64,000 nt of DNA, from contig JAOAKQ010000002.1 in the NCBI GenBank assembly GCA_026419835.1, positions 206,015-270,014 on the forward strand, read 5' to 3'. A model generated the notes under the pieces. The model was not told the DNA's origin. It saw only the letters and a list, made by a program, of their open reading frames with translations, and searched no databases. Source of the stretch: Sulfolobales archaeon (GTDB lineage Archaea > Thermoproteota > Thermoprotei_A > Sulfolobales > NBVN01). This document shows, in pieces, positions 32,622-42,202 of the stretch (positions within the stretch are counted from its first letter, which is position 1; every line of letters begins with the position of its first letter). Made by a program: the position numbers and the translations under genes.

Positions 32622-34808
32622 TCATATAATTATCTTCTTGAGGTCGCTGTACAGTCTCTCGTACCTACTAACGATATCACTCGATAGAGATGGCTTCACG
32701 AGCTTCATCGCTTCCAGGAAGTACCTGTACTCGATAGGCCTCGCAGCAAATTTCTCTCTAAGAGCCATCATTACAGCCTCTCTAACTAGAGCTTCGAGAT
32801 CCGCTCCACTGTATCCCTCAGTTATCTCAGCCAGCTTATCGAGGTCAACGTCTTTGGCCAGTGGAACACCTCTAGTGTGGATCTTCAGTATCTCGTACCT
32901 AGCCTTCCTATCCGGCGGTGGTACGTAGATGACCCTATCGAATCTGCCGGGCCTCAGTAGCGCTGGGTCTATTAAATCAACTCTATTCGTAGCTCCAATA
33001 ACTACTACGTTCTTCAGTGTTTGAATTCCATCTAATTCCGCTAGTAGTTGGTTCACTATTCTATCAGTTACCTCCGTATCGTGCCTCATACCTCTAGGAG
33101 GTACTATAGCGTCAATCTCGTCGAAGAAAATTATCGATGGTGCGACCTGCCTAGCTCTTCTAAATATCTCTCTAACGGCCTTCTCAGATTCCCCAACCCA
33201 CTTACTCAAAATCTCAGGTCCCTTTATAGCTATGAAGTTGGCGTTAGCTTCTGTAGCTGCGGCCTTAGCTAGTAGAGTCTTACCGCATCCGGGAGGACCG
33301 TAGAGCAGTATGCCCCTAGGAGGCCTAATACCCATTTTTTCAAATACGTCGGGGTACTTCAAAGGCCACTCAACGGCTTCTCTAAGAGCTTGCTTAACAC
33401 CATCCAACCCACCGATATCGTCCCAGTGAACCTCCGGGACTTCGATTAGTACTTCACGCATCAGAGTTGGATGCACGACCTTGAGCGCGTCCAGAAAGTC
33501 CCGCTGTGTGATCTTTAGCTTCTCGAGTGTTTCGAAGGGCACCGGCTTACTTAAATCTATCTTCTCTCTTCTTAAAAATCCTCTGAGAGCGTTCATAGCC
33601 GCTTCTTTAACTAGCGCCGCGATGTCCGCTCCAGTGAAGCCGTGCGTTATGCTCGCTAGCTCATCCAGGTTCACGTCTTCAGCTAGAGGTATGTTTCTAG
33701 TGTGTACCTCTAGTATAGACCTCCTCGCGTGCCTATCTGGTGGAGGTATCTCGATCTCTCTGTCGAACCTACCCGGTCTTCTTAGTGCTGGGTCCACGGC
33801 ATCTATTCTGTTCGTCGCTCCGATGACGATCACCTTCCCCCTCTCCATGAGACCGTCCATTAGCGTCAGTAGCTGAGCTACTACTCTCTTCTCCACCTCC
33901 CCCACGACTTCTTCTCTCTTCGGTGCTATTGCGTCGATTTCGTCTATGAATATTATTGCTGGAGCGTTCTTCTGAGCTTCTTCGAAGATGGCCCTCAACC
34001 GCGCCTCGGACTCACCGTAGTACTTACTCATTATTTCCGGTCCGTTTATAGCTATGAAGTAAGCACCTATTTCATTAGCTAGCGCCTTAGCTAGCAGAGT
34101 CTTACCTACGCCCGGAGGACCGTAGAGTAGGACGCCCTTGGGGGGTTCGATACCTAGGTGCTTAAAGAACTCGGGATGCTTGAGCGGTAGCTCGACCATC
34201 TCGCGTATTCTCTCCTTCACCTCCTCCAGGTCGCCGATATCTTCCCAAGTAACTCTAGGAACTCCTCTCAATCTCTCCAATGCTTCGATCGTCACAGGCT
34301 CCGGGCTTATGTCTAGCCTAGTATCGTAATCTATTAGAACTACTTGAGCTGGATCGCACGATTTGATAACAAATCTAAATGGGTCGGCATAGTATGGAAA
34401 TTGCACGAATACTATCTCTCCCTTCTTAACGGCTTTATTCAGTAGTCTATCCTTTATGAAACTGGCGGCGTGTCCCGGTTCTTCTAGTCTGAAGTCTATT
34501 GGAGCGATGACTACTCTTACGCCTTTAACTACCTTTACCTTTCTAACTGTAACGTAGTCACCTACCGAGACGCCTATGGCTTCCCTGGTAAAACCATCTA
34601 TACGAACTACGTTAGTTCCCTCATCTTCTGGGTAGACGGGTCTTACCTGAAGTATAGCCGACGACCTAGTTCCCTCAACTTCAACGAAATCTCCGTAGTT
34701 AACTCCGAGAATTTCCATGTGCTTTCTAGGAATTCTCGCAATCTTTCTACCTACGTCTTGAGGTTTAGCGCTCTCAACTCTGAGCTCGATTTCATTAGCA
34801 CTGCCTAT
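32622..34808 (-). CDS. cdc48: Cdc48/VAT AAA ATPase, probable ATA start
   Basis: Double AAA+ unfoldase that feeds the archaeal proteasome or remodels complexes. An N domain (double-psi) precedes D1 (Walker A '[17 protein letters not shown]') and D2 ('[17 protein letters not shown]'). The track starts at ATG 34718 inside the N domain. The frame extends upstream through '[20 protein letters not shown]', which aligns with conserved Cdc48 N-termini, but has no ATG/GTG/TTG before a TAG. ATA at 34808 (728 aa) or ATC at 34790 are the likely starts. A TATA-like 'taaatatatc' predicts transcription starting about 10 bp upstream of the ATA. The C-terminus 'KKIII' lacks an HbYX proteasome motif. Confidence 0.9.
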   Translation of the reverse strand: MGSANEIELRVESAKPQDVGRKIARIPRKHMEILGVNYGDFVEVEGTRSSAILQVRPVYPEDEGTNVVRIDGFTREAIGVSVGDYVTVRKVKVVKGVRVVIAPIDFRLEEPGHAASFIKDRLLNKAVKKGEIVFVQFPYYADPFRFVIKSCDPAQVVLIDYDTRLDISPEPVTIEALERLRGVPRVTWEDIGDLEEVKERIREMVELPLKHPEFFKHLGIEPPKGVLLYGPPGVGKTLLAKALANEIGAYFIAINGPEIMSKYYGESEARLRAIFEEAQKNAPAIIFIDEIDAIAPKREEVVGEVEKRVVAQLLTLMDGLMERGKVIVIGATNRIDAVDPALRRPGRFDREIEIPPPDRHARRSILEVHTRNIPLAEDVNLDELASITHGFTGADIAALVKEAAMNALRGFLRREKIDLSKPVPFETLEKLKITQRDFLDALKVVHPTLMREVLIEVPEVHWDDIGGLDGVKQALREAVEWPLKYPDVFEKMGIRPPRGILLYGPPGCGKTLLAKAAATEANANFIAIKGPEILSKWVGESEKAVREIFRRARQVAPSIIFFDEIDAIVPPRGMRHDTEVTDRIVNQLLAELDGIQTLKNVVVIGATNRVDLIDPALLRPGRFDRVIYVPPPDRKARYEILKIHTRGVPLAKDVDLDKLAEITEGYSGADLEALVREAVMMALREKFAARPIEYRYFLEAMKLVKPSLSSDIVSRYERLYSDLKKIII

Positions 34809-34985
34809 ACTCTAACCCTAGATGTAGTTGCTTGGTGAAAGATATATTTACACTCAAGTCAGTTAGTGCTAGCGTAGGTTGAGCGACCTAGATGATATAG
34901 AGCCTCAGACTACCTGGCGGTCCGAAGCGCCGAGTAGGTATCTTTAAATACTCTAGGAGTTCTATTCTGTATTTGGTGGTTATAC

Positions 34986-35660
34986 ATGGTAAAGGTGCCG
35001 ACCAAGCTAGTTACGTGGGATGAGATTGTTGAGTGGAGCATGGGGCTAGCTGAGGTTATAAAGAAGAGTGGGTTTAAACCCGATGTCGTAGTCGCGGTTT
35101 CTAGAGGTGGCTATGTTCCAGCTAGGTTGATCTGCGACTTTCTCTTAGTGGATAACTTGGTTTCTCTACAGAGCCAGCACTGGACAGAGGCCGCTAAAGT
35201 AGCTGAGAAGGCTATCATTAAGTTTCCATACACGATAGACTTGAGGGACAACAAAATTCTCCTCGTAGATGATATAGTAGACACAGGGGATACTCTAATA
35301 CTAGCGAGAGACTTCATACTCTCCGAGTGGAAGCCTAGAGAACTTAAGATAGCCGCTCTACAGTGGATTTCCCCCGTTGCTAAGATAAAGCCGGACTTCT
35401 ACTATATAGAAGTCAGAGACTGGGTGTGGTTCCAGTACCCGTGGACTAGGCATGAAGACACAACTCAGTTCATCAAGAGAATTCTGGTGGAGGAAAAAGA
35501 GAAGAGGGAGTGGACTTTCAACGAGCTTGAAGTAAAGTTTAGAGAAAGCTACGGTATATACGTTGGTGATGTATACTTCAGATTAGCTCTAAGAACTCTA
35601 GTAGAACTCGGAGTACTGGATGTAAAGGATGGTAAGTACTTAGTTAAGGTTTCTAGGTAG
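34986..35660 (+). CDS. Phosphoribosyltransferase with C-terminal winged-helix-like extension
   Basis: A 224-aa purine-type phosphoribosyltransferase. The PRPP loop is 'KILLVDDIVDTGDTLILA' and the N-terminal 'VVAVSRGGYVPARLICDFL' binds pyrophosphate. 'DWVWFQYPWTRHED' resembles archaeal xanthine/guanine-type (Gpt-like) enzymes. Residues 165-224 add a small domain ('WTFNELEVKFRESYGIYVGDVYFRLALRTLVELGVLDVKDGKYLV') that looks like a winged helix. TATA-like 'tctttaaatac' and 'ggtgg' precede the ATG. Substrate unproven. Confidence 0.85.
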   Translation: MVKVPTKLVTWDEIVEWSMGLAEVIKKSGFKPDVVVAVSRGGYVPARLICDFLLVDNLVSLQSQHWTEAAKVAEKAIIKFPYTIDLRDNKILLVDDIVDTGDTLILARDFILSEWKPRELKIAALQWISPVAKIKPDFYYIEVRDWVWFQYPWTRHEDTTQFIKRILVEEKEKREWTFNELEVKFRESYGIYVGDVYFRLALRTLVELGVLDVKDGKYLVKVSR

Positions 35661-35755
35661 ACTTCCTAGGCTCTTCCTACCGAGCATTCTACTCGCATCT
35701 TTTATTCTTAACTAGAGAAATCCGAGTAGCTACGTAGTGGTATTAGACCGTTGAA

Positions 35756-36217
35756 CTATGAAACTTCTCGCTGCTTTAGATCGGCGATCTTCTCAGCTTC
35801 GTCGAGAATTCTTCTAGCGGCTTCACGCTGGATCACCAAGGCCTGCCTGTCCACACTTAGCGTCTCCGATACTATATCGCTCAGGCTATCACCAATTTCA
35901 TCCAGTATGGCAGATATCTCTGGGAGGCTCCTAATCCTCCTGCTAAGCTCCTTTAAAGCCTCTCTAGCGACCACGATGTCCTGAGTTACCGCATTTAGAG
36001 TCACAACATTTTCTAGTTTAACTTCTAAAATCCCGAGAACGTACGTAACGTATTTGAGCTGCCTTAGAGCGTTCGCGTAGGACTTAACTAAATCACCTCT
36101 AACGTCTCTACCTCTAACGTTCTCCAAGCTCTTCTCAATTCTAGCTTCAAGAAGCTCCAGCCTGCGTCTTAAAGTCTTCACGTCGTAGAGTATCTTCACT
36201 AATTTTCTTTTCAGCAC
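35756..36217 (-). CDS. ESCRT-III/CdvB-like (Snf7 family) protein
   Basis: A 153-aa helical protein matching the small archaeal ESCRT-III paralogues that form membrane-remodelling polymers in cell division and vesicle release. Seen: a basic first helix ('LKRKLVKILYDVKTLRRRLELLEARIEKSLENV'), long helix 2, and the C-terminal 'DIVVAREALKELSRRIRSLPEISAILDEIGDSLSDIVSETL' typical of CdvB homologues. No CdvA or CdvC gene is adjacent. The listed family is a pattern match rather than a search result. Confidence 0.7.
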   Translation of the reverse strand: MLKRKLVKILYDVKTLRRRLELLEARIEKSLENVRGRDVRGDLVKSYANALRQLKYVTYVLGILEVKLENVVTLNAVTQDIVVAREALKELSRRIRSLPEISAILDEIGDSLSDIVSETLSVDRQALVIQREAARRILDEAEKIADLKQREVS

Positions 36218-36349
36218 CAGCCCCGAGAGGTTTTCTAGTCAAGCAGTTGTTTTAAGTAGTGACCCAAATCAATACGCAGCCGCCCTAGTGTTAAATAGCT
36301 GGCTCTACATGAATTTAAGCCGGCTCCACAGAACCGTTGTGGGTAAGCC

Positions 36350-36916
36350 ATGGGTAGCTTTGACTCTACTCTACTGGACCTGCTAGTGGCTTTTCTTAAA
36401 GCCGGTTTAGTGCTGTTTGGTGGAGGTCACACAGTAATTCCTATTTTAAAGCGGGAGTTAGTAGCGTACAGAAGTATTCTTACGGAGGAAGAATTCGTTG
36501 ACCTAGTGTCCGTAACTGAAGGACTACCCGGTCCGGTAACGGTTAAGATCGCGGTTCTCGTTGGATACAGAACTGCTGGGTTCGCTGGGTCCGTCCTGGC
36601 TACAGTAGCAATAGTGCTCCCAACCTTTATTTTAACTCTCGCGGTTGCTAAGCTACTGCACTACTACTACCAACACCACCTCACAGTAAGCATTCTTCGC
36701 GGAATTAGAGGAGCTGTAATAGGACTGCTACTATCAGCTGCTCTCATATTTACTCAAGGAGCTTTAAAGGAGCTAGCTAGTCATCAAGTAGTAGCTACTG
36801 TAACACTCGCCACCGCAGCACTACTTTCAATTACTCTACTACAAGTAGATGCTCTCGTAGTAGTCGGAGCAGCCGCGCTCATCGGACTTCTCCTAGGTCT
36901 AGCCGGATTTTGGTGA
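36350..36916 (+). CDS. Single-domain chromate transporter family protein (ChrA)
   Basis: A 188-aa membrane protein with five to six hydrophobic helices and the ChrA motif 'KAGLVLFGGGHTVIPILKRELV' with 'LVSVTEGLPGPVTVKIAVLVGYRTAGFAGS'. Full ChrA has two such domains, and short forms normally come as adjacent pairs; here there is only one. It may act as a homodimer, or its partner may lie elsewhere. A T-rich run follows the gene. The substrate (chromate or another oxyanion) is not certain. Confidence 0.85.
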   Translation: MGSFDSTLLDLLVAFLKAGLVLFGGGHTVIPILKRELVAYRSILTEEEFVDLVSVTEGLPGPVTVKIAVLVGYRTAGFAGSVLATVAIVLPTFILTLAVAKLLHYYYQHHLTVSILRGIRGAVIGLLLSAALIFTQGALKELASHQVVATVTLATAALLSITLLQVDALVVVGAAALIGLLLGLAGFW

Positions 36917-37192
36917 AGCATAACTATACCGTAGACATGGCACTCATCTTCAAAATTCTATTTCCTTTTTCGAGAAGCTCGTCTCCTAGACGCCTCGCAA
37001 TTAGGTCTCGACGCAGTGCATGATTCGAGCTCGATCGGTTCTGTCGAAAAGTTCCCTCACGGATCTTCGGTCATTACCTGAATTTCCAGTTACAGAGTAA
37101 TTCTACTTAGTTGCTACGCTGAGTACGGAGCTTTTAAGCTTAAATAACGACCTCAGCATATATCGTAGACCAGTGATTGAGGTGATGTAGTT

Positions 37193-38209
37193 GTGAGAAT
37201 ATGGGGTTCCCCTCTTGGTGGGTTTCCTAGGAATAGAGTTCTGAGGAGAGCACTGAGAGACTATGAAAGAGGGGCTGTAGGTTACGAGGACCTGGAGAAA
37301 GTCCTGGTAAGTTCTTCACTAGTTGTTATAGGAGCCCAGCTTTCATCAGGACTGGCGTACGTAGTAGACGGTATGCTCGACTGGCACGATATCTTCAGAC
37401 CGTTCACCTCGTCTTGGCGCAATGTAACTCCAACCGGTCTCTTAAGGTACTTCGATAACAACTTCTTCTATAGAGTACCCCTCTTTACCGGTAAACCCGA
37501 AGCAGCTAGCTACGTCTGGGCTCAGAGAGTTCGAAGATACGCACCTCTTGCCGAGCCCGCCGGCTTTAAGATCGTGGTACCGGGCCCCGTCACATTTACG
37601 TACATGTCTAAGAACGGTTCTGAAGTCACGAACGAAGAGCTAGCTTCCAGCATAGCCGACCTACTAGCCGCTGAGGTTAGATTAGCTGTAGAAGCTGGAG
37701 CTTCACTAGTTCAGGTCGATGAACCTCTTCTCGCCGACCCGGACATCGGCTACGACCTCAGCGCTCTAGCTGCTGAGCTATCAAGTAGGATAGCCTCATC
37801 GGCAGGGTCCGCAAAAACCGTTCTAGCAATCTACTTCGGAGCCCCCAGAGCGGACGTATACGAGAATGCACTGAACGCTAGAGTTTCCTGCATCTCGATC
37901 GACGTAGCGGACGCTCCGAATAGCTCCCTAAAGCTTATAGAGTCTAAAGGTTTCGGCTCTCACTGCGCCGTTCTCGGGCTGGTCAACTCGAGAACGGTGT
38001 ACAGAGACCCTATTGACGTGATGGTAGATACCGCGACTAAGGCTCTGAAGAACTACGAAGGTGATGAAGTGGGCGTAACGACGACTACGTGGCTAGACCT
38101 CGTACCTTACGAGTACAGTATTTCTAAACTGAGAGTATTGAGTGAGTTAGTAGATTCTCTTTCATTAAAGCTGGGGGCTGAGAAAATCTCGGAGGTGGTG
38201 AAGTCGTGA
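37193..38209 (+). CDS. MetE-like protein (N-terminal-type paralogue of methionine synthase)
   Basis: A 338-aa TIM-barrel protein of the cobalamin-independent methionine synthase family. It has '[12 protein letters not shown]' and '[17 protein letters not shown]' but I do not see the His-x-Cys and late Cys zinc ligands of the catalytic barrel, so it is probably the non-catalytic partner. The GTG start has an excellent 'gaggtgat' 6 bases upstream. It overlaps the catalytic metE by 4 nt. Partner or methyl-carrier role is inferred. Confidence 0.85.
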   Translation: MRIWGSPLGGFPRNRVLRRALRDYERGAVGYEDLEKVLVSSSLVVIGAQLSSGLAYVVDGMLDWHDIFRPFTSSWRNVTPTGLLRYFDNNFFYRVPLFTGKPEAASYVWAQRVRRYAPLAEPAGFKIVVPGPVTFTYMSKNGSEVTNEELASSIADLLAAEVRLAVEAGASLVQVDEPLLADPDIGYDLSALAAELSSRIASSAGSAKTVLAIYFGAPRADVYENALNARVSCISIDVADAPNSSLKLIESKGFGSHCAVLGLVNSRTVYRDPIDVMVDTATKALKNYEGDEVGVTTTTWLDLVPYEYSISKLRVLSELVDSLSLKLGAEKISEVVKS

Positions 38210-39201
38210 GCGATTACGAAGTCCCCAGGAAGTTCCCTACGACCGTTGTCGGTAGCTACCCTAAGGTAGCTCAAGCTGACAGAGCTATAAAGTTGAGGAA
38301 GTCCGCTCAGGTAAGTGAGTCGGAGTTCAGAGAGATGGTGAAGCCAGCAATAAGAGAAGTTGTTGAAGACCACCTCTGGGCCGGTATCGATATTGTAAGT
38401 GATGGAGAGCAGGCGAGAGACGACATGGTCGTGTACTTCGCCGAGAGATTGAGAGGTTACAGCTCCGGAGGGTGGGTTAGAGTATTCGATAACGAGTACT
38501 TCAAAAAACCGATAGTTACTGGAAGAGTAGAGTGGATCGAACCGATCACCGTAGAGCTCTGGAGCTACGCATCCAGTGTAAGTAGTGGAAGACCTGTTAA
38601 AGTCACACTCACAGGGCCGTACACAATGTTGGAGTGGAGTTTCGATCTCCACTACAAAGATAGAAAGGAGTTAATTATGGATCTAGCTAGAGCTATTAGA
38701 AAAGAAGTTGAGGTGCTGGTAGCCGCTGGCGCGAAGTACGTACAGATAGACGAGCCAGCTCTATCCACTAAACCGTTTAAGGAAGAAGCTGATATGCTTA
38801 AGGAGGCTCTAGATGTGGTGTTTAGAGGTATTGAAGCTAAGAGAATCGTTCACATATGCTACGGCAGAATTGAGAAGATACTACCACACATTTTGGACTA
38901 CCCGGTGGACCAGTTCGATCTTGAGATGAAGAACAGCAACTTCAGGCTACTACCGTACCTTAAGGAGTTCGGGTACGATAAGGAGATAGGCTACGGCGTT
39001 GTCGACGTCCATAGTTTCCAAGTGGAGAGTGTTAGAGAGATTAGGGAGTCCGTTGAGAAGCTGATGAAGGAGGGGTTTGTAAGTCCTGAGAAGGTGTACC
39101 TAGACCCGGACTGCGGACTTAAGAGACTTCCTAGGGAGGTAGCTAGGGCGAAGCTCAAGAATATTGCTGAAGCTGCTAGACAGTTGAGAGAAGAGTGGTG
39201 A
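38206..39201 (+). CDS. Core methionine synthase, catalytic MetE-type
   Basis: A 331-aa catalytic barrel that transfers a methyl group to homocysteine. It carries 'TTVVGSYPK', '[11 protein letters not shown]', 'YVQIDEPAL', the zinc site 'VHICYGRIE' and a final '[23 protein letters not shown]', matching short archaeal core-MetE enzymes. These are known or proposed to use a methyl-corrinoid or other carrier rather than methyl-folate. It is coupled to the paralogue upstream and followed by a MetF-like gene. Confidence 0.92.
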   Translation: MSDYEVPRKFPTTVVGSYPKVAQADRAIKLRKSAQVSESEFREMVKPAIREVVEDHLWAGIDIVSDGEQARDDMVVYFAERLRGYSSGGWVRVFDNEYFKKPIVTGRVEWIEPITVELWSYASSVSSGRPVKVTLTGPYTMLEWSFDLHYKDRKELIMDLARAIRKEVEVLVAAGAKYVQIDEPALSTKPFKEEADMLKEALDVVFRGIEAKRIVHICYGRIEKILPHILDYPVDQFDLEMKNSNFRLLPYLKEFGYDKEIGYGVVDVHSFQVESVREIRESVEKLMKEGFVSPEKVYLDPDCGLKRLPREVARAKLKNIAEAARQLREEW

Positions 39202-39272
39202 TGGTGAAGTTCGGGTAACCACCTATATCGCTGATACCGAGGCCCAGAACCACTCGCACTTAGCACTCTTCG

Positions 39273-40016
39273 GTGCCCTGGGGGGTGGTGCTGCCGGAGT
39301 TCATCTTCGAGCTTACTGCGGCCAAAAAGCGGGAGGAGTTAGTGTCTAGAGTAAGAGTCCTCAAGGAATTAGTTGACTGGATCGACGTTCCAGACTCACC
39401 AATGGGTGTAGCTTCGCAGTTCTCCCCGGTAGTTAGCTGCTTCATTAAGTCGCTGGAAGATGTGAGAGTAATAGCTCACGTAAGAACTATAGACTTAAGT
39501 AGAGTAGCGCTGACAGCTATAGCTAGAGGTCTGGGGATATGCGGTGTTGAGCGCGTTGTCTATGTTAGAGGCGATATCGCAGATGGCTCTACAGTTGTAA
39601 GAGACCTTGAACCCGAAGATGCCGTAAGCCTGGTTAGACAGCTCGACGTGGGTGTAAGCCCGGGACTCACCCTCAGTCTGAGAAAGGACCTCGCGGAGAT
39701 ATTGAAGAGAATTTACTTAAAAGCTGACTTCTACCTCGTTTTAAACCTGAATGAAAGTACCGAAAGTAAGTTAGTAGATGTAGCTGAGATATCTAAAAGA
39801 CTCGGACTGAAGGTCTACCCCTACCTAGTCGTAGCTTCGGAATACAGTTACGAGAAACTGGTCAGAGTTCTAGGTAGAGACAAGATACTTTCAGTAGATA
39901 GAGCGCTTGAACTAGCGGTGAAGTACGGCCACCTAGTCGACGGCTTCTTAATCTCATCACCACTAGACTTCAAGAATGGCGTTGAGTTCTTGAATAAGCT
40001 CAGGAGTAGGATTTAG
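39273..40016 (+). CDS. MetF-like (methylene-tetrahydropterin reductase family) protein
   Basis: A 247-aa TIM-barrel protein resembling the methylene-tetrahydrofolate reductase family: 'FIFELTAAKKREELVSRVRVLKELVDWIDVPDSPMGVASQFSP', 'VIAHVRTIDLSRVALTAIARGLGICGVERVVYVRGD'. It is shorter than MetF (about 290 aa). Lying 71 bp after core metE it likely helps provide the methyl group for methionine. GTG start at 39273; an in-frame GTG at 39285 is an alternative. Flavin and pterin use are not shown by the sequence. Confidence 0.75.
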   Translation: MPWGVVLPEFIFELTAAKKREELVSRVRVLKELVDWIDVPDSPMGVASQFSPVVSCFIKSLEDVRVIAHVRTIDLSRVALTAIARGLGICGVERVVYVRGDIADGSTVVRDLEPEDAVSLVRQLDVGVSPGLTLSLRKDLAEILKRIYLKADFYLVLNLNESTESKLVDVAEISKRLGLKVYPYLVVASEYSYEKLVRVLGRDKILSVDRALELAVKYGHLVDGFLISSPLDFKNGVEFLNKLRSRI

Positions 40017-40163
40017 TGTTGAGTAGAGCCCTGGTTCCAATGTTTGTTGATGTCAATAGAGAAGTTCTATGTTATTCGGCATAGTACTGAGCCGCACCAC
40101 CGCGTATTCGAGTACTCGCTCTACCGACTAGCTGGTAACGGTTCGTATATGCTATGCGGACAT

Positions 40164-41078
40164 TCACAACGTTCTATTCTTGCGAGATATGTAGCTGTGC
40201 AGTCCAGCTATTACTCTGTAGGTAGATCCGCGAAATGCTGGCATGAGCTCTTCTAGTCGCTTTGCGTACGCTAGTTCCACGTCTCTACTTAAAACGTGCT
40301 GATATATATCCTCCGGCTTCGAAATTCCGCTGTTAATTAGGCTACCGATGTGGTATATCCATGAGATTAGCTTATCTCTAGCTCTCTGTATGAATACCTC
40401 AGGTTCTTCGTCTACAAGTCCGTAGTGAGCTACTCCAATTTTCTTCGGCTGAAGTTTGAGCATCGAGTCCAGGCTCCTTAAGTACTCTTCACTATCGAAT
40501 GGATGAACCGTCACTGGGTAGAGTCTCCCGTTGAAGTAGTTAGCTATTGAGTCTCCAGCGAATAGAAGTCCCCCGGGTTCTAGTAGGTACGAGACGTGGT
40601 GAGGAGCGTGTCCGGGAGTGGGTATACCTACTAGTTCAGCTCCACTCAGCTCTATTCTAACTCTATCCACCAAACCTACGATGCGGTCTTGAGGTACTGG
40701 CTTAGGCTCTCCGAGCAGCTTTGCGTTCTCTCCCAGTACTTCAAGTGATGATTGCCAGAGTTTCGAGGGGTCTACTAAGTGCTTCACACCTCTAGAGTGA
40801 ACGAGTACTAAAGCGTTCGGAAGAATCTCCACCAGATCTCCGGTAACTCCAGCGTGGTCTATGTGAACGTGTGTTAGAGCTATGTATACCTTCTTAAAGC
40901 GCCTCACGTCCAGCATATCGATGAGCTCAGCGAAAGCTTCCGCCGAGGATTTAGGTCCCGGATCCACGATAGCTACGCTCTCAGAACCGAGCACTATGTA
41001 CGTGGATAGCCAGCCGGTGGTACCTGAAGGCTCTAAATCGGCTACTACTACACCGTTAAATGCGCTCGATATTCTCAC
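40164..41078 (-). CDS. Metallo-beta-lactamase-fold hydrolase
   Basis: A 304-aa MBL-fold protein, glyoxalase-II-like. The metal site 'LTHVHIDHAGVTGDL' (HxHxDH), 'IPTPGHAPHHVSYLL' and 'LFAGDSIANYF' are all in place. The C-terminal ~90 residues form a helical extension like that of COG0491-type enzymes with a DNA-binding-like tail. It is transcribed alone. Substrate unknown. Confidence 0.9.
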   Translation of the reverse strand: MRISSAFNGVVVADLEPSGTTGWLSTYIVLGSESVAIVDPGPKSSAEAFAELIDMLDVRRFKKVYIALTHVHIDHAGVTGDLVEILPNALVLVHSRGVKHLVDPSKLWQSSLEVLGENAKLLGEPKPVPQDRIVGLVDRVRIELSGAELVGIPTPGHAPHHVSYLLEPGGLLFAGDSIANYFNGRLYPVTVHPFDSEEYLRSLDSMLKLQPKKIGVAHYGLVDEEPEVFIQRARDKLISWIYHIGSLINSGISKPEDIYQHVLSRDVELAYAKRLEELMPAFRGSTYRVIAGLHSYISRKNRTL

Positions 41079-41215
41079 TCCACCACCAATTCGATATCTA
41101 CGTGCTGATGCTTAAGTGCGCGTGCGGTCGGCGTAGAACCTCGGAGCTGCCCATACGGTCCCCCGCTTACTTATATCGAAAACCTTCATCTAATCTGGGA
41201 TCGGTTCTGGGTTTA

Positions 41216-42202
41216 GTGAGAGCGGTTCTCGTTGGTGCGGGTAGATGGGGGGAGAACGTAGCTAGATCCCTAAAGCAGCTAGAGCTTGAAGGTATGGTTA
41301 CTCTAAGTTACGTAGTAGATGTAGACCTATCGAGAGCTACGGAATTCTCGAAGAAATACGGCTTTCAATCAGCGGTGAGCAGTGTTAGCGAAACCTCAGG
41401 TGATGCGTACGTAATAGCTACATCGATAAGCACACTTTCTAAAGTCGCTAGAGAAGCTATGGAAATAGCTCACTGCGTGTTTATAGAAAAACCAGTCGCA
41501 GAAACCTCTAGAGAAGCTCTCGAACTTCTCTCTCTCGCTGAATCTAGGGGTTTAGTGCATCAAGTGGGTTACGTATCTAGGTTCGACCCTGTAGTTGAAG
41601 AATTAAAAAAGAGAGTTACGCGGGAGGAAATCTACGGAGTACGCTTTAGAAGATTGTCTAAAAGACCTCCGCGCATGAGGAGCTACCCAGTGACGCTTGA
41701 TCTCATGACTCACGACATTGACCTAGCGTTCTACTTACTGAACCAGCGCAGCGCTAAGGTCGTTTTTTCACTCTTTCAGATAGATAGTTCCGGAGTACCT
41801 CAGAGAGCCGTTGCTGGAGCTACGTACGACGGCGTCAACGCGATATTTGAAGCGGACGGAATACTCCCCGTAAAGATTAGAGAAATTGACGTTCTATCCG
41901 AGAGGGAGTTCTTACGAGCCGATTTAGTCTCTAGAGTACTTACCGTAAGGGGGGAGATCGGGGATTCTCGCATCGTCATTGACGGTGAAGAACCTCTAAA
42001 GAGAGAGCTCAGAGTATTTATTGAAAGATGTGGTGGAAAAGACATTGAGGCTCCGAGCCTCAAAGATGCGGTAGCAGTCCTTGAGCTAGTCGAGGAAATC
42101 TCTAGGGCGGCAATGAAAATTCGTGAATCAAATAAAAATTCGCTATCTACAAAAAATATTTATTTACCGCAGCACAGGTTTTATAGGGATGAACTTGGCT
42201 AA
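41216..42202 (+). CDS. Gfo/Idh/MocA-family oxidoreductase
   Basis: NAD(P)-dependent oxidoreductase with an N-terminal Rossmann domain ('VRAVLVGAGRWGENVARSL') and 'VFIEKPVAETSREALEL' with the EKP motif, then 'HQVGYVSRFDPVVEELKKRV' and a beta-sheet C-terminal domain. The track start at 41060 is too early; GTG at 41216 gives the normal start, with TATA-like 'ttatatcg' about 40 bp upstream. The 3' end overlaps the start of the cDPG synthetase gene by 14 nt. Substrate unknown; sugar or inositol compounds are typical. Confidence 0.88.
   Translation: MRAVLVGAGRWGENVARSLKQLELEGMVTLSYVVDVDLSRATEFSKKYGFQSAVSSVSETSGDAYVIATSISTLSKVAREAMEIAHCVFIEKPVAETSREALELLSLAESRGLVHQVGYVSRFDPVVEELKKRVTREEIYGVRFRRLSKRPPRMRSYPVTLDLMTHDIDLAFYLLNQRSAKVVFSLFQIDSSGVPQRAVAGATYDGVNAIFEADGILPVKIREIDVLSEREFLRADLVSRVLTVRGEIGDSRIVIDGEEPLKRELRVFIERCGGKDIEAPSLKDAVAVLELVEEISRAAMKIRESNKNSLSTKNIYLPQHRFYRDELG

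Noticed and set aside
36917-37192. Open stretches on the minus strand between ChrA and MetE-like genes
   Set aside because: No start codon, rich in CGA arginine codons foreign to this genome's bias; the region is better read as a terminator plus the MetE promoter.
38107-38652. 181-aa minus-strand ORF
   Set aside because: Antisense to the core MetE genes, no family resemblance.
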